Assembly (NCBI GenBank): GCA_900546215.1
Contig: URCD01000016.1
Location: 1-34,281 of the forward strand
DNA length: 34,281 nucleotides
DNA from: an uncultured Eubacteriales bacterium
GTDB taxonomy: Bacteria; Bacillota; Clostridia; Lachnospirales; Anaerotignaceae
Reading direction: 5' to 3'
The notes under the pieces were generated by a model, which was not told the DNA's origin, ran no database searches, and saw only the letters and a list, made by a program, of their open reading frames with translations. Each line of letters starts with the position of its first letter. Position 1 is the first letter of the stretch. Position numbers and translations under genes: made by a program. Below, piece by piece: positions 15,969 through 24,038 of this stretch.

Positions 15969-16762
15969 AGTGCAGAGACATAATGTGGCTGATGGAGGAC
16001 CTGGCCCCAGCCAAACTTGCTGAGGAATGGGATAATCCTGGACTTAACGTAGGAAACCCGGATGCGGAGGTTAAAAAAATTTTAGTTGCACTAGACGCCA
16101 CCGAAGCCGTTATTGACGAGGCTGTTGAAAAAGGCGCGGATATGATTGTAACTCACCATCCTCTTTTATTTCATCCGGTTAAAAAAATAAATTATGACAA
16201 GCCGGACGGAAGAAAAATAATCAAGCTGATAAGAAACAATATAAACGTATTCGCGTCGCATACTAATCTTGATACCGCAAACGGCGGAACAAATGACCGT
16301 CTTGCGGATATAATAGGATTAAAGGATATTAAGGTTTTGTCTGTGAGTACCCCTGAGGGCATGGGGATTGGCAGGTACGGAATACTTGATACAGATACAA
16401 CATTAGGTATACTGTCGGTTAAAATAAAGGAAGCGCTGGGACTCGACGCAGTCAGGGTTACTGGAAATTTAAGCAGGAAGATAGAGAAGGTGGCGCTGTG
16501 TACAGGCGCGGGTTTTGAATTTATCGGAGACGCCGTAAGAGCTAAATGCGATGTATTTGTAACCTCTGATGTAAGATACCATGAGGCGATGGAGGCTGTT
16601 GATATGAATATAGCAATTATCGACGCCACACATTACGCAACTGAAAATATAATTGTACCGGTGCTTGCGGATTACTTGAGACATAAGCTTGAAAACAGGG
16701 GAGCTGAGGATGTTGAAGTAATCGAATCCTGTGTAGACGGACAGACATTTGTGCATATCTGA
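15959..16762 (+). CDS. Nif3-like dinuclear metal centre hexameric protein
   Basis: NIF3/YqfO family, 267 aa. The conserved metal-binding segments are present: WDNPGLNVG, THHPLLFHP (His pair), ASHTNLDTANGGTNDRLAD (His, Asp) and the late DATHYATE with His and Glu. The short form lacks the large PII-like insert of Bacillus YqfO. Proposed roles include GTP cyclohydrolase I type 2-like activity, but function is unsettled. The start ATG at 15959 has AGGAGG 7 nt upstream and overlaps the trmK end by 10 bp; a TTG at 15941 is in frame but lacks a site. Confidence 0.93.
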   Translation: MSVKCRDIMWLMEDLAPAKLAEEWDNPGLNVGNPDAEVKKILVALDATEAVIDEAVEKGADMIVTHHPLLFHPVKKINYDKPDGRKIIKLIRNNINVFASHTNLDTANGGTNDRLADIIGLKDIKVLSVSTPEGMGIGRYGILDTDTTLGILSVKIKEALGLDAVRVTGNLSRKIEKVALCTGAGFEFIGDAVRAKCDVFVTSDVRYHEAMEAVDMNIAIIDATHYATENIIVPVLADYLRHKLENRGAEDVEVIESCVDGQTFVHI

Positions 16763-16779
16763 CGAAAGGATTGAGGCAG

Positions 16780-18435
16780 TTGATTGAAATCACAGCAATG
16801 AATGAGAACCTTACCGTTCCCGAGGGAACTACCTACGGAGAATTATCAAAAAAATATAAGGATTTATTTGTAGGGCCTATTATGGCCGCAAAAACAGGAA
16901 ACACACTGAAGGAGCTTGATTCCCATATCCATGAGGGCGATGAGATAACCTTCATAGACCCCACCGATCCAGAGGGCATGAGCATATATATGAGAACAAC
17001 ATGCCTGATAATGCTTAAGGCTGTAAGGGATGTACTCGGAGAAGGCACAGAGGTTGTAATTGAGAACTCAATAAAGAAAAATTTTTATTGCGAAATACAC
17101 AGAGGGGAAACCTCAGTTGACAATTTGCTTGTAGATAAAATAAAGGCCAGAATGAATGAGATAATTGAGGCAGATCTGCCGATAACAAGAGAAAGGTTTC
17201 TGCATGAGGATGCTATAAGAAAACTGGCTGAGCTCGGACTTTATGATAAAGTAAGCCTGTATAAGTACAGAAAAGACACAATAGTAAACCTGTATCGCAT
17301 AGATGATTATTATGATTATCTTTATGGGTATATGGCGCCTTCCTCCGGGTGCGTATATCTTTATGATATAGTACCGTTTGAAAGAGGCTTTTTAATAAAC
17401 GTACCGTCTATTAAGAATATTAAGGTGCTGCCTGAAATTGAACGATTTGAAAAAATCACCGGCGTTTTTATGGAGCAGATGGACTGGAGTCGGCTTATGG
17501 AGGTTAAATCTGTAGCCGATTTAAATGATATTATTGTTAACGGCGAATTTGGCGACCTTGTAAGAATAAACGAAGCGCTCCACGAGAAAAAGATTGCTTC
17601 AATCGCGGATATGATTTATCAGAAAAAGGATGACGTAAAGCTTGTCCTTATAGCAGGGCCTTCATCGTCAGGGAAAACTTCATTTGCAAACAGGCTTGGA
17701 GTGCAGCTTAGGGTTTTAGGAATTAGGCCACATGTAATTTCTATGGACGACTACTTTATTAACCGGGACGAAACTCCGGTTGATGAATTTGGCAAAAGGG
17801 ATTATGAAAATATAAGCTGCATTGATATAAAGCAGTTCAATAAGGATATTAACGACCTTATCCAAGGTAAAACCGTTGAACTTCCAAGCTATAATTTTGT
17901 AACAGGAATGAGGGAGTATAAGGGCAAGTATGTACGCCTTAAATCCAATGAAATAATGATAATAGAAGGTATACACGGTCTTAATGACGAGCTTACGCCT
18001 TCTATAAAGAAAGAGAACAAATTTAAAATATTTATAAGCGCCATGACTCAGCTCAATGTTGACAATCACAAATTTATTTCAACTTCTGACAGCAGGCTTT
18101 TAAGAAGAATGGTGCGTGATAATCTTTCAAGAGGAAGCGACGCCGCTGCTACTATTTCTGCATGGCCGTACGTAACAAGGGGAGAAGAAAGAAATATTTT
18201 TCCCTATCAGGAGAATGCTGACGCAGTATTTAATTCAGCAACAATCTATGAAATTGCGGTTTTAAAACAATATGCTGAACCGCTGCTTTACAAAATAGAC
18301 GAAACAATGCCCGAATATTTAACGGCTAAAAGGCTTATTAAGTTTTTGGCGTACTTTTTAAGCGCGCCTGCCGACCCCATACCGAATAATTCCCTTATAA
18401 GAGAATTTGTCGGCGGCAGTGTATTTCACGTATAG
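16780..18435 (+). CDS. Nucleoside (uridine-type) kinase with TGS and ThrRS-like N-terminal domains
   Basis: A 551-residue protein made of an N-terminal ubiquitin-like TGS domain (about 1-65), a threonyl-tRNA synthetase second-additional-domain-like region (about 70-200), and a C-terminal uridine-kinase-like P-loop domain with GPSSSGKTS (Gly293 to Thr300), SMDDYFINRDETP, and the IIEGIHGLND Walker B-like motif. This fusion is a known clostridial and Thermotoga family annotated as nucleoside kinase; the substrate in vivo is not certain. Start is ambiguous: TTG at 16780 has AAAGGA 9 nt upstream, while TTG at 16771 touches that site directly, so 16780 is preferred. It ends at a strong bidirectional terminator. 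Confidence 0.88.
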   Translation: MIEITAMNENLTVPEGTTYGELSKKYKDLFVGPIMAAKTGNTLKELDSHIHEGDEITFIDPTDPEGMSIYMRTTCLIMLKAVRDVLGEGTEVVIENSIKKNFYCEIHRGETSVDNLLVDKIKARMNEIIEADLPITRERFLHEDAIRKLAELGLYDKVSLYKYRKDTIVNLYRIDDYYDYLYGYMAPSSGCVYLYDIVPFERGFLINVPSIKNIKVLPEIERFEKITGVFMEQMDWSRLMEVKSVADLNDIIVNGEFGDLVRINEALHEKKIASIADMIYQKKDDVKLVLIAGPSSSGKTSFANRLGVQLRVLGIRPHVISMDDYFINRDETPVDEFGKRDYENISCIDIKQFNKDINDLIQGKTVELPSYNFVTGMREYKGKYVRLKSNEIMIIEGIHGLNDELTPSIKKENKFKIFISAMTQLNVDNHKFISTSDSRLLRRMVRDNLSRGSDAAATISAWPYVTRGEERNIFPYQENADAVFNSATIYEIAVLKQYAEPLLYKIDETMPEYLTAKRLIKFLAYFLSAPADPIPNNSLIREFVGGSVFHV

Positions 18436-18436
18436 T

Positions 18437-18474
18437 AAAAACCGGCTTGAAAATTGTTTTCAAGCCGGTTTTTT
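18437..18474. terminator. Bidirectional terminator between nucleoside kinase and MATE gene
   Basis: AAAACCGGCTTGAAAA (18438-18453) pairs with TTTTCAAGCCGGTTTT (18457-18472) around a TTG loop, with A- and T-runs outside, so it can stop transcripts in both directions. The MATE stop codon (18460-18462) and last codons lie inside the downstream arm. Confidence 0.93.
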
Positions 18475-19821
18475 ATTCCGCTGCTCTTGCGAATATATAT
18501 GTTTCCATTTTCCTGTACGGTATTCTGAAAAAGATATCAGCCAGTTTGCGAACCACCCTATTGGAACGGCATACCAAACCATTGCAATACCGATTTTAGG
18601 CGCCAGCGTTATAGATAAAATTACTCTTATAGATAGATTTACAAGGTTTGCTATTGTAAACATTTTCATATCGCCGGACCCTCGCAGCAGTCCATCGACA
18701 GACATTTTAAAACCTATCAGACAGAAAAACCAGCCCATAAATGTTAAATAACTCCGACCGGTTGAAACCGCTATCGCGGTACCGTCCTCGCCTAGGAAAA
18801 AGGATATGATAGGAGCATAAAAAAACTCCAATATAATACATATAATAACTGCGCAGGTTATAACCATTTTATTGGCTACATGGTAGCCTGATGTAACTCG
18901 GTCCTGTTTATTTGCTCCTATATTTTGCGCAGTATATGAAGACAAAGCATTGCCTATTCCGCTCATAGGAACTATACAGATAGATTCAACGCGCATTGCG
19001 GCTGAGAATCCGGCAAGTGCCTCATACCCGAAGCTGTTGACAACGGACTGGACAAGCATCATACCGATAGAGACTGTAGACTGCTGCAAAATTGACGGAA
19101 GTGCGATTTTTGCCATAGACGACAGTTCTTTAAAGTCAAACGCTTTTGTATTGCCGCAGTCCAGCCTTTTCAGTTCGCGCATAAAGACAAAGAATGACAG
19201 GATTGCAGAAATACCCTGGGCAATCAGTGTTGCCCATGCTACACCGGCCACCCCAAGCTGAAATCTTGTAACCAAAATAATATCCAGCACTATGTTAAAG
19301 ACAGAAGAGAAAATCAAAAAGAATAAAGGAATCCTTGATTTCCCTAAAGCGTTGAACATAGATGACAGTACATTATACATAAAAAGAAACGGAAGCCCAA
19401 GAAAATAAATATTTAAATATTCCACTGCCATATCTAAAACATCAGAGGGCGTATTTAGCAGAACCATTATCCCTTTGCTGAATATGAGGCCAAAGCCCCC
19501 AAGCAAGAAGCTGATAATCAGAAAGGATATAAACGCTGTATATACGGCAAGCTTCATTTTAGTATAATTTTTTGCGCCGAAATATCTGCTTACAATAACA
19601 GAAGCCCCTATTCCTCCGCCTATTGCAACGCAGATAAATATATTTGTGAGTGAGTATGACGCACCGACAGCGGCAAGCGCCTGTTCGCTGACATACCGTC
19701 CTACAATTGCGGAGTCGGCCATTGTATAGGTCTGCTGAAACAAGTTGCCTATAATAATTGGCAGCGCAAAAATAAGCAGAGCGTTCAGAGGCTTTTTCTG
19801 CACTAAATAATCATTTTCCAT
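18460..19821 (-). CDS. MATE family multidrug/Na+ efflux transporter
   Basis: Integral membrane exporter of about 12 segments, 453 aa. It begins with NALLIFALPIIIGNLFQQTYTMADSAIVGRYV, the MATE N-terminal signature, and shows the internal half repeat from about residue 235 (ALPSILQQSTVSIGMMLVQSVVNSFG). The group is the clostridial DinF/NorM-like branch; substrate unknown. On the minus strand GGAGG lies 9 nt before the ATG at 19821; a longer reading from 19866 lies inside the upstream gene and lacks a site. Its start overlaps the end of the ArsR gene by 11 bp, so both are one transcript and the efflux pump is probably controlled by that repressor. Confidence 0.93.
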   Translation of the reverse strand: MENDYLVQKKPLNALLIFALPIIIGNLFQQTYTMADSAIVGRYVSEQALAAVGASYSLTNIFICVAIGGGIGASVIVSRYFGAKNYTKMKLAVYTAFISFLIISFLLGGFGLIFSKGIMVLLNTPSDVLDMAVEYLNIYFLGLPFLFMYNVLSSMFNALGKSRIPLFFLIFSSVFNIVLDIILVTRFQLGVAGVAWATLIAQGISAILSFFVFMRELKRLDCGNTKAFDFKELSSMAKIALPSILQQSTVSIGMMLVQSVVNSFGYEALAGFSAAMRVESICIVPMSGIGNALSSYTAQNIGANKQDRVTSGYHVANKMVITCAVIICIILEFFYAPIISFFLGEDGTAIAVSTGRSYLTFMGWFFCLIGFKMSVDGLLRGSGDMKMFTIANLVNLSIRVILSITLAPKIGIAMVWYAVPIGWFANWLISFSEYRTGKWKHIYSQEQRNKKPA

Positions 19822-20173
19822 ATCCCTGCTCCTCCAAAATTTTATTATCCCTTCGTATACATTCATTAATATACTCGCATGTGCACTCCTTAGTGATTTC
19901 AGCTTCAGCGGGATACTGAGCGATTTGTCTCAGCATTTCTTCTAAATTTGAAACCAAAAGCTGCTTATCAACCTGATAATGTACCTGATACCCTATTTTT
20001 ATTCCGTTTACAATTTTATATTTTTTTAAAAGCCGCATATGCTGCGATACTGCCGGTTCGCTTATACCAAGCTTCTTAGAAAGTGCCCGTACGCAGTAAT
20101 GGTGCTCAAAAAGCAGCTGCAGCAGCTTATACCTTGTAGGCTCTGTAATTGCGTGAATTATTTGTATATCCAT
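19811..20173 (-). CDS. ArsR/SmtB family transcriptional repressor with C-terminal cysteines
   Basis: A 120-residue winged-helix regulator. The HTH is CVRALSKKLGISEPAVSQHMRLLKKYKIV (about 27-55), followed by the wing (GIKIGYQVHYQV). Cys27 sits where ArsR has the first cysteine of its ELCVC metal motif, and Cys97, Cys99 and Cys105 form a C-terminal CxCx5C cluster, so a thiol-ligated metal or redox signal is possible. It is co-transcribed with the MATE exporter and preceded by a perfect 28-bp palindrome that overlaps its own -10 box, indicating autorepression. AAAGGAGCC precedes the ATG. Ligand unknown. Confidence 0.9.
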   Translation of the reverse strand: MDIQIIHAITEPTRYKLLQLLFEHHYCVRALSKKLGISEPAVSQHMRLLKKYKIVNGIKIGYQVHYQVDKQLLVSNLEEMLRQIAQYPAEAEITKECTCEYINECIRRDNKILEEQGYGK

Positions 20174-20183
20174 TTTTGGCTCC

Positions 20184-20236
20184 TTTTAATTAAGTATTTA
20201 CTTAATTAAAATATCAAAGTCAAGTAGTAATGTCAA
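20184..20236 (-). promoter_or_regulatory. ArsR-MATE promoter with perfect palindromic operator
   Basis: Minus-strand promoter: TTGACA (plus-strand 20231-20236) and TATTTT (20208-20213) with a 17-bp spacer. The operator is TTTTAATTAAGTA (20184-20196), two bases, then its exact reverse complement (20199-20211). It overlaps the -10 box and ends close to the ribosome site. A 12-2-12-like layout is typical of ArsR/SmtB operators. Confidence 0.8.
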
Positions 20237-20323
20237 TACAAGACATAAAGAATTATATATTGATATATTACTTCTAAACTTGAATTACAATACATGATTT
20301 TGAATTACTATTTTATTGCTTAC

Positions 20324-20352
20324 TTGCAAGGGGAGAGTTTTTATGTTAATAT
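20324..20352 (+). promoter_or_regulatory. rnpB promoter
   Basis: TTGCAA (20324-20329), 17-bp spacer and TAATAT (20347-20352) place the start about 7 nt later, at the predicted 5' end of RNase P RNA. Both boxes match four of six consensus bases. The remaining 110 bp back to the ArsR promoter is AT-rich and shows no gene. Confidence 0.5.
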
Positions 20353-20358
20353 AAATCA

Positions 20359-20690
20359 GTGAGTAAGCCGAACAGTCGCGCTTGTTATGCAAGTGAGGAA
20401 AGTCCGGGCTTCATAGGGCAGGGTGCCGGTTAACGGCCGGCGGAGGCGACTCCAGGGACAGTGCAACAGAAATAAACCGCCCGCTTTGCGGGTAAGGGTG
20501 GAAAGGCAAGGTAAGAGCTTACCGCCGTCCTGGCGACAGGACGGGCTCTGTAAACCCCACCTGAAGCAAGGCCCGAGTAAAACAATGGGATAGCCCGTCC
20601 CGTTTTGACGCGGCCGCATGATGACGCCGGCAACGGCGTACCAAGATAGATGACTGTTTAAGACAGAACCCGGCTTATAGACTTGCTCAC
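20359..20690 (+). ncRNA. rnpB: RNase P RNA (bacterial class A)
   Basis: Catalytic RNA that trims the 5' leader of tRNA precursors. The ends pair as helix P1 (GTGAGTAAG at 20359-20367 with CTTGCTCAC at 20682-20690). Universal core segments are visible: GAGGAAAGTCCGGGCT (5' half of P4 and flank) about 40 nt in, CAGTGCAACAGAAA in the middle, CCGCC blocks, and near the 3' end AGACAGAACCCGGCTTATAG, which completes P4. Helix layout around GGTGCCGGTTAACGGCCGGC fits type A rather than the Bacillus type B. About 332 nt. It has its own promoter and is followed by a terminator. Confidence 0.95.
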
Positions 20691-20706
20691 ATAAAACGTA
20701 AACCCT

Positions 20707-20730
20707 GCGGCACTTAGTGCCGCTGTTTTT
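20707..20730 (+). terminator. Terminator after rnpB
   Basis: GCGGCAC (20707-20713) pairs with GTGCCGC (20717-20723) around TTA, then TGTTTTT. The pucR start follows 21 nt later. Confidence 0.85.
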
Positions 20731-20751
20731 ATTTGACTGGGAAGTGAGAAA

Positions 20752-21909
20752 ATGGCGCTTACATTAGCAGAGCTTTGCCTTGATACTGAAAAGGATTACG
20801 GTATGACGCTGATTGCCGGGGAAAAGGGAATAGATAATATGGTGCAGTGGGTCCACTATATAGAGGGCGGCGAGGCTCCGCGTTTTCTTCATGGCTATGA
20901 GCTTGTGTTTACAACTGGAATGGAAAACCGTGATACCGGATGGCTTTTAAATTTTGCCGAACGACTGCACGAATATGGTGCCTGTGGATTTGTAATAAAT
21001 CTCGGCCCGTATATAAAGGCGGTGCCATCAGAGGTAATAGAATACTGCAATTCAGTTAATCTGCCGCTGTATACAATCCCTTGGGAAACACGTATTGTGG
21101 ATATAACATATGAATTCTGCCATCAAATAATCACAGATGAAAAGCAGAGCAGAAGTATGGCGGAGACATTTATATATGCTATAAATAATCCTCTTAAGGA
21201 AGAAAGCTATAAACCTGAACTGGAAAAGTACGGTTTTTGTGATGGGGATGAATATGCCGTCGCGGCTGTAAAGCTTAATGTAAACGATAAAGAGCGCCGC
21301 GAAAGTATGGAGCGTATGGCAAGGTATAATTTGGTGCGCAGGCTAAACAGATATACTGCGAGACATTCGATTTTTACAGTAGACAGGATTATGTTTGTTA
21401 TATGCCAGGGAATAGAAGAGGCGGATTTTGAGGAACAGCTTAAAAAACAGGCTTCTGCGCTGAATGCCGCTTTTCCTGAGGATAGGGCTTTTATAGGCGT
21501 TTCGCCCTATGTAAAGGACAGCGGACTTCTTTTTAAATCATACAGAAGGTCGTGCGATGTGGTCAGGCTGGCTGAAAGCTTTGAAAAACAATTTCTGCGG
21601 TATGCCGATACAGGCATGTTTAAACTGCTCATGGCGGTCGACGATAAGGAAAGTATACATGATTATTATAATGACTGCCTTGGAAATCTTATTGAATATG
21701 ACAATAAAAATAAGACCGATTACCTTGACACATTAAGATGCTATCTTGATAATGCTTCACGCATAGCGGAGGTTGCAAACATTTCCTTTGTGCACAGGAA
21801 TACGGTCAATTATAAAATAAAAAAGATAAAAGAAATACTAAATTGCGAGCTGACGCAGAAGGATAAGCTTATGCTTACCCTGGCCTTTATGACGGAAAGG
21901 ATAATCTGA
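20752..21909 (+). CDS. PucR/CdaR family transcriptional regulator
   Basis: A 385-residue regulator. The N-terminal PucR-type domain (about 1-120) contains VHYIEGGEAPRFLHGYELVFTTG and LPLYTIPWETRIVDI; the middle is a GGDEF-like CdaR region; the C-terminus (about 325-383) is the HTH_30 helix-turn-helix, SRIAEVANISFVHRNTVNYKIKKIKEIL. Family members regulate purine, sugar-acid or amino-acid catabolism by binding small ligands; the target here is unknown since no obvious catabolic partner is adjacent on this strand. No promoter is obvious between the rnpB terminator and its start. It converges on merR with a 1-bp gap and no terminator. Confidence 0.88.
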   Translation: MALTLAELCLDTEKDYGMTLIAGEKGIDNMVQWVHYIEGGEAPRFLHGYELVFTTGMENRDTGWLLNFAERLHEYGACGFVINLGPYIKAVPSEVIEYCNSVNLPLYTIPWETRIVDITYEFCHQIITDEKQSRSMAETFIYAINNPLKEESYKPELEKYGFCDGDEYAVAAVKLNVNDKERRESMERMARYNLVRRLNRYTARHSIFTVDRIMFVICQGIEEADFEEQLKKQASALNAAFPEDRAFIGVSPYVKDSGLLFKSYRRSCDVVRLAESFEKQFLRYADTGMFKLLMAVDDKESIHDYYNDCLGNLIEYDNKNKTDYLDTLRCYLDNASRIAEVANISFVHRNTVNYKIKKIKEILNCELTQKDKLMLTLAFMTERII

Positions 21910-21910
21910 G

Positions 21911-22714
21911 TCAGCCAATAAATATCTGAAGCTCATAGGGTGAATTTGCCGGGTCATACAGACTTTTCAAATATTCAAAGGCTATTACCCTGTCGGCTTC
22001 AATTTTATTTTCTATACAGTACTTTTTAAAAAACGATAAGTCAAAGCTATCGGATAATATTTTGCACAGACAGCAAAGATAATCCCCATCCGGAAGTGTC
22101 TGTATATATTCTCCTTCAGCCGGGTCGTCTGCATATAAAGATACTGTGGAGCTGATGGGGTAAAATTTATTTTCCATCAGTGATTTAAAATCCAGAATAT
22201 AGCCATACGGATTTAGTATTTCAACATCCTTTAGTTCGCGTCCGGATATAATATTTCTAAGCTGCATATCCATGGCGTACATTGAGTCGCCTTTTCTGGC
22301 AGGTACGCTTATTATTTTTCTTTTTGGTATATGTCTAATCACTATTTCGTCAGAGGTCTGTAATGACTTGGAGTATTCAAAAAAGTCAGACAGCCACTGC
22401 ACACTTTGCTTTTTTCTTTCAAGCTTTCTGCTTTCCTCTTCCAAAATATCCTTTTGGCGTATCAGAAATTCCTCAATCAATGACAGATCTTTTGTAAGGA
22501 ATATCTCCTTCAACTCTTTTAAAGACATACCGACATTTTTAAACCTTTTAATTTTATCTATATAGGAAAACTGGTCGTAGGTATAATATCTGTAGCCGTT
22601 GTTAGGGTCAATATACTTTGGTTTAAGAAGCCCCATTTCATCATACACCCTGAGTGCTTTTACCGAGATATTATTGATTTTTGCGGTTTCGCCTATTGAA
22701 TATATTCCATCCAT
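21911..22714 (-). CDS. MerR family transcriptional activator with GyrI-like effector domain
   Basis: A 267-residue BmrR-like regulator. The N-terminal winged HTH reads YSIGETAKINNISVKALRVYDEMGLLKP followed by the wing GYRYYTYDQF (about 5-48); a long dimerisation helix spans about 80-115; the C-terminal half resembles the GyrI/AraC effector-binding fold that senses small organic ligands. No metal-binding cysteine pair of the CueR type is present. GAAGGA is 8 nt before the ATG, and a TATACT -10 box lies on the minus strand at 22740-22745. It is divergent from the PLP enzyme gene, whose promoter has a 19-bp spacer, so it is probably that operon's activator. Confidence 0.9.
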   Translation of the reverse strand: MDGIYSIGETAKINNISVKALRVYDEMGLLKPKYIDPNNGYRYYTYDQFSYIDKIKRFKNVGMSLKELKEIFLTKDLSLIEEFLIRQKDILEEESRKLERKKQSVQWLSDFFEYSKSLQTSDEIVIRHIPKRKIISVPARKGDSMYAMDMQLRNIISGRELKDVEILNPYGYILDFKSLMENKFYPISSTVSLYADDPAEGEYIQTLPDGDYLCCLCKILSDSFDLSFFKKYCIENKIEADRVIAFEYLKSLYDPANSPYELQIFIG

Positions 22715-22769
22715 GCTGTCAATCCTTCTTTTTGTTCAAAGTATACAAAAAAGTACAACGTTTTTTTAC

Positions 22770-22800
22770 TTGACATTTCCCTAGGGGCAGACTTTAGACT
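22770..22800 (+). promoter_or_regulatory. MerR-type promoter of the PLP enzyme-transporter operon
   Basis: TTGACA (22770-22775, perfect) and TAGACT (22795-22800) are separated by 19 bp rather than 17. The spacer holds the palindrome CCCTAGGG (22779-22786). Overlong spacers with an internal dyad are the hallmark of MerR-activated promoters, and a merR gene starts 55 bp away in the other direction. Confidence 0.7.
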
Positions 22801-22815
22801 TAGCCGTAGAAAATA

Positions 22816-22827
22816 AATCTGCAGATT
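22816..22827. repeat. Palindrome in the leader of the PLP enzyme gene
   Basis: AATCTGCAGATT is a perfect 12-bp palindrome about 10 nt downstream of the expected transcription start and 25 nt before the AAAGGAGG ribosome site. It may be an operator or a weak hairpin, or chance. Confidence 0.3.
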
Positions 22828-22865
22828 GAAATCAGTCACTTAGATTATAAAGGAGGAAGAAATAA

Positions 22866-24023
22866 ATGTCAAAATTCTCTTTAGAAGAATGCGCAATGGA
22901 TACAAAGCTTATTCATGCCGGACACAAAATAGACCCCACTACCCATTCAATGGCCAGTCCGATTTTTCAGACCGCTACATTCGGCTTTGATACAGTGGAG
23001 GAAATGGACGAGGCTTGGGACAAATTAGGATATCTTTATACTAGGGAAGGAAATCCATCCGTTATTTCCCTTGAGGAAAAGCTTGCCGTTATGGAAGGCG
23101 GAGAAGCGGCGGCAGCGATGGGTTCAGGAATGGGAGCCGTATGTTCGGCACTCCTTACTTTGCTGAATAAGGGAGACCATCTTATATGCTCACAGGGGCT
23201 GTTTTTTCACAGCAATATATTCATGAACGACCTTATTGCCAAGCTTGGTGTTGAGGTTGACTTCGCTGATTTTAAGGACCAGGAGGATGTGACGCAAAAG
23301 ATTAAACCTAACACAAGTATATTTTTCATTGAAACTCCGGCCAACCCGACTCTTGGCGTTGTAGATATTGAGGCCATAGCAAAGATTGCAAAATCAAATA
23401 ACTGCCTGTTCATTGTAGATAGTACATTTGCTCCGCCTCCGATTCAGCAGCCCTTAAAATGGGGAGCCGACTTAGTTATTCACAGCCTGACAAAATATAT
23501 TAACGGACATGGAGATGCTCTTGGAGGAGCGGTAATAGGCAGAAAGGACCTTATTGAAAAAATAAAATATCCGGGTATGCCATGCTTCACAGGCGCCGCT
23601 CTGTCTCCGTTTAACGCTTGGCTTATAATGAGGGGAATGACAACCCTTGAAATGAGAGTAGAAAAGCACTGTTCAAACGCGCTTGCCATAGCGCAGTTTT
23701 TAGAGTCAAGAGATGAAGTTGAAAGAGTAATATATCCGGCTCTTAAATCGCATCCTCAGCACAGTCTCTGCGAAAAGCAGATGAACGGCATGGGTGGCGG
23801 AATAGTATCATTCTGGCTTAAAAACGGAATAAAGGGCATGACAGTAAGGGAAGCTGATTATAAGCTGTGCGACGCCCTTGGAATTATTACAATAGCCACA
23901 AGCCTTGGAGAAGGACACACCCTTATTCAGGTTGAAAACAGCAGTATGGTCAGAATAGCTGTTGGCCTTGAAAATCCCAAGGATCTTATAAATGATTTAA
24001 AACAGGCCTTTGAGTCTTTATAA
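22866..24023 (+). CDS. PLP-dependent Cys/Met metabolism family enzyme (divergent gamma-lyase-like)
   Basis: A 385-residue fold-type I PLP enzyme related to methionine gamma-lyase and cystathionine gamma-synthase. The cofactor lysine is Lys210 in SLTKYINGHGD; YTREGNPS supplies the neighbour-subunit phosphate ligands, and VDSTFAPPPIQQP the PLP-ring Asp region. Two changes are unusual. The segment aligned to LYGCTF of methionine gamma-lyase reads LFFHSN (112-117), so the stacking Tyr is Phe113 and the gamma-lyase Cys is His115. The stretch between TLIQ (ends 355) and the substrate-carboxylate Arg363 is 7 residues, about 18 shorter than in classic members, lacking the HPASMTH loop. Reaction and substrate are therefore unknown. 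AAAGGAGG precedes the ATG; two transporter genes follow in the same operon. Confidence 0.85.
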   Translation: MSKFSLEECAMDTKLIHAGHKIDPTTHSMASPIFQTATFGFDTVEEMDEAWDKLGYLYTREGNPSVISLEEKLAVMEGGEAAAAMGSGMGAVCSALLTLLNKGDHLICSQGLFFHSNIFMNDLIAKLGVEVDFADFKDQEDVTQKIKPNTSIFFIETPANPTLGVVDIEAIAKIAKSNNCLFIVDSTFAPPPIQQPLKWGADLVIHSLTKYINGHGDALGGAVIGRKDLIEKIKYPGMPCFTGAALSPFNAWLIMRGMTTLEMRVEKHCSNALAIAQFLESRDEVERVIYPALKSHPQHSLCEKQMNGMGGGIVSFWLKNGIKGMTVREADYKLCDALGIITIATSLGEGHTLIQVENSSMVRIAVGLENPKDLINDLKQAFESL

Positions 24024-24038
24024 TAAAGGAGCGATAAA

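Noticed and set aside
20280..20308. Direct repeat TTGAATTAC at 20280 and 20300
   Set aside because: Nine-base AT-rich repeat upstream of the rnpB promoter at a 20-bp spacing; could be a binding site but chance is likely and nothing else supports it.
20356..20633. Two minus-strand ORFs across rnpB
   Set aside because: They cover a structured RNA gene whose helices and conserved core are visible; codon content is GC-rich chance reading.
21900..21915. Convergent pucR and merR ends 1 bp apart with no terminator
   Set aside because: Compact convergent ends occur in such genomes; possible antisense interference cannot be judged from sequence alone.
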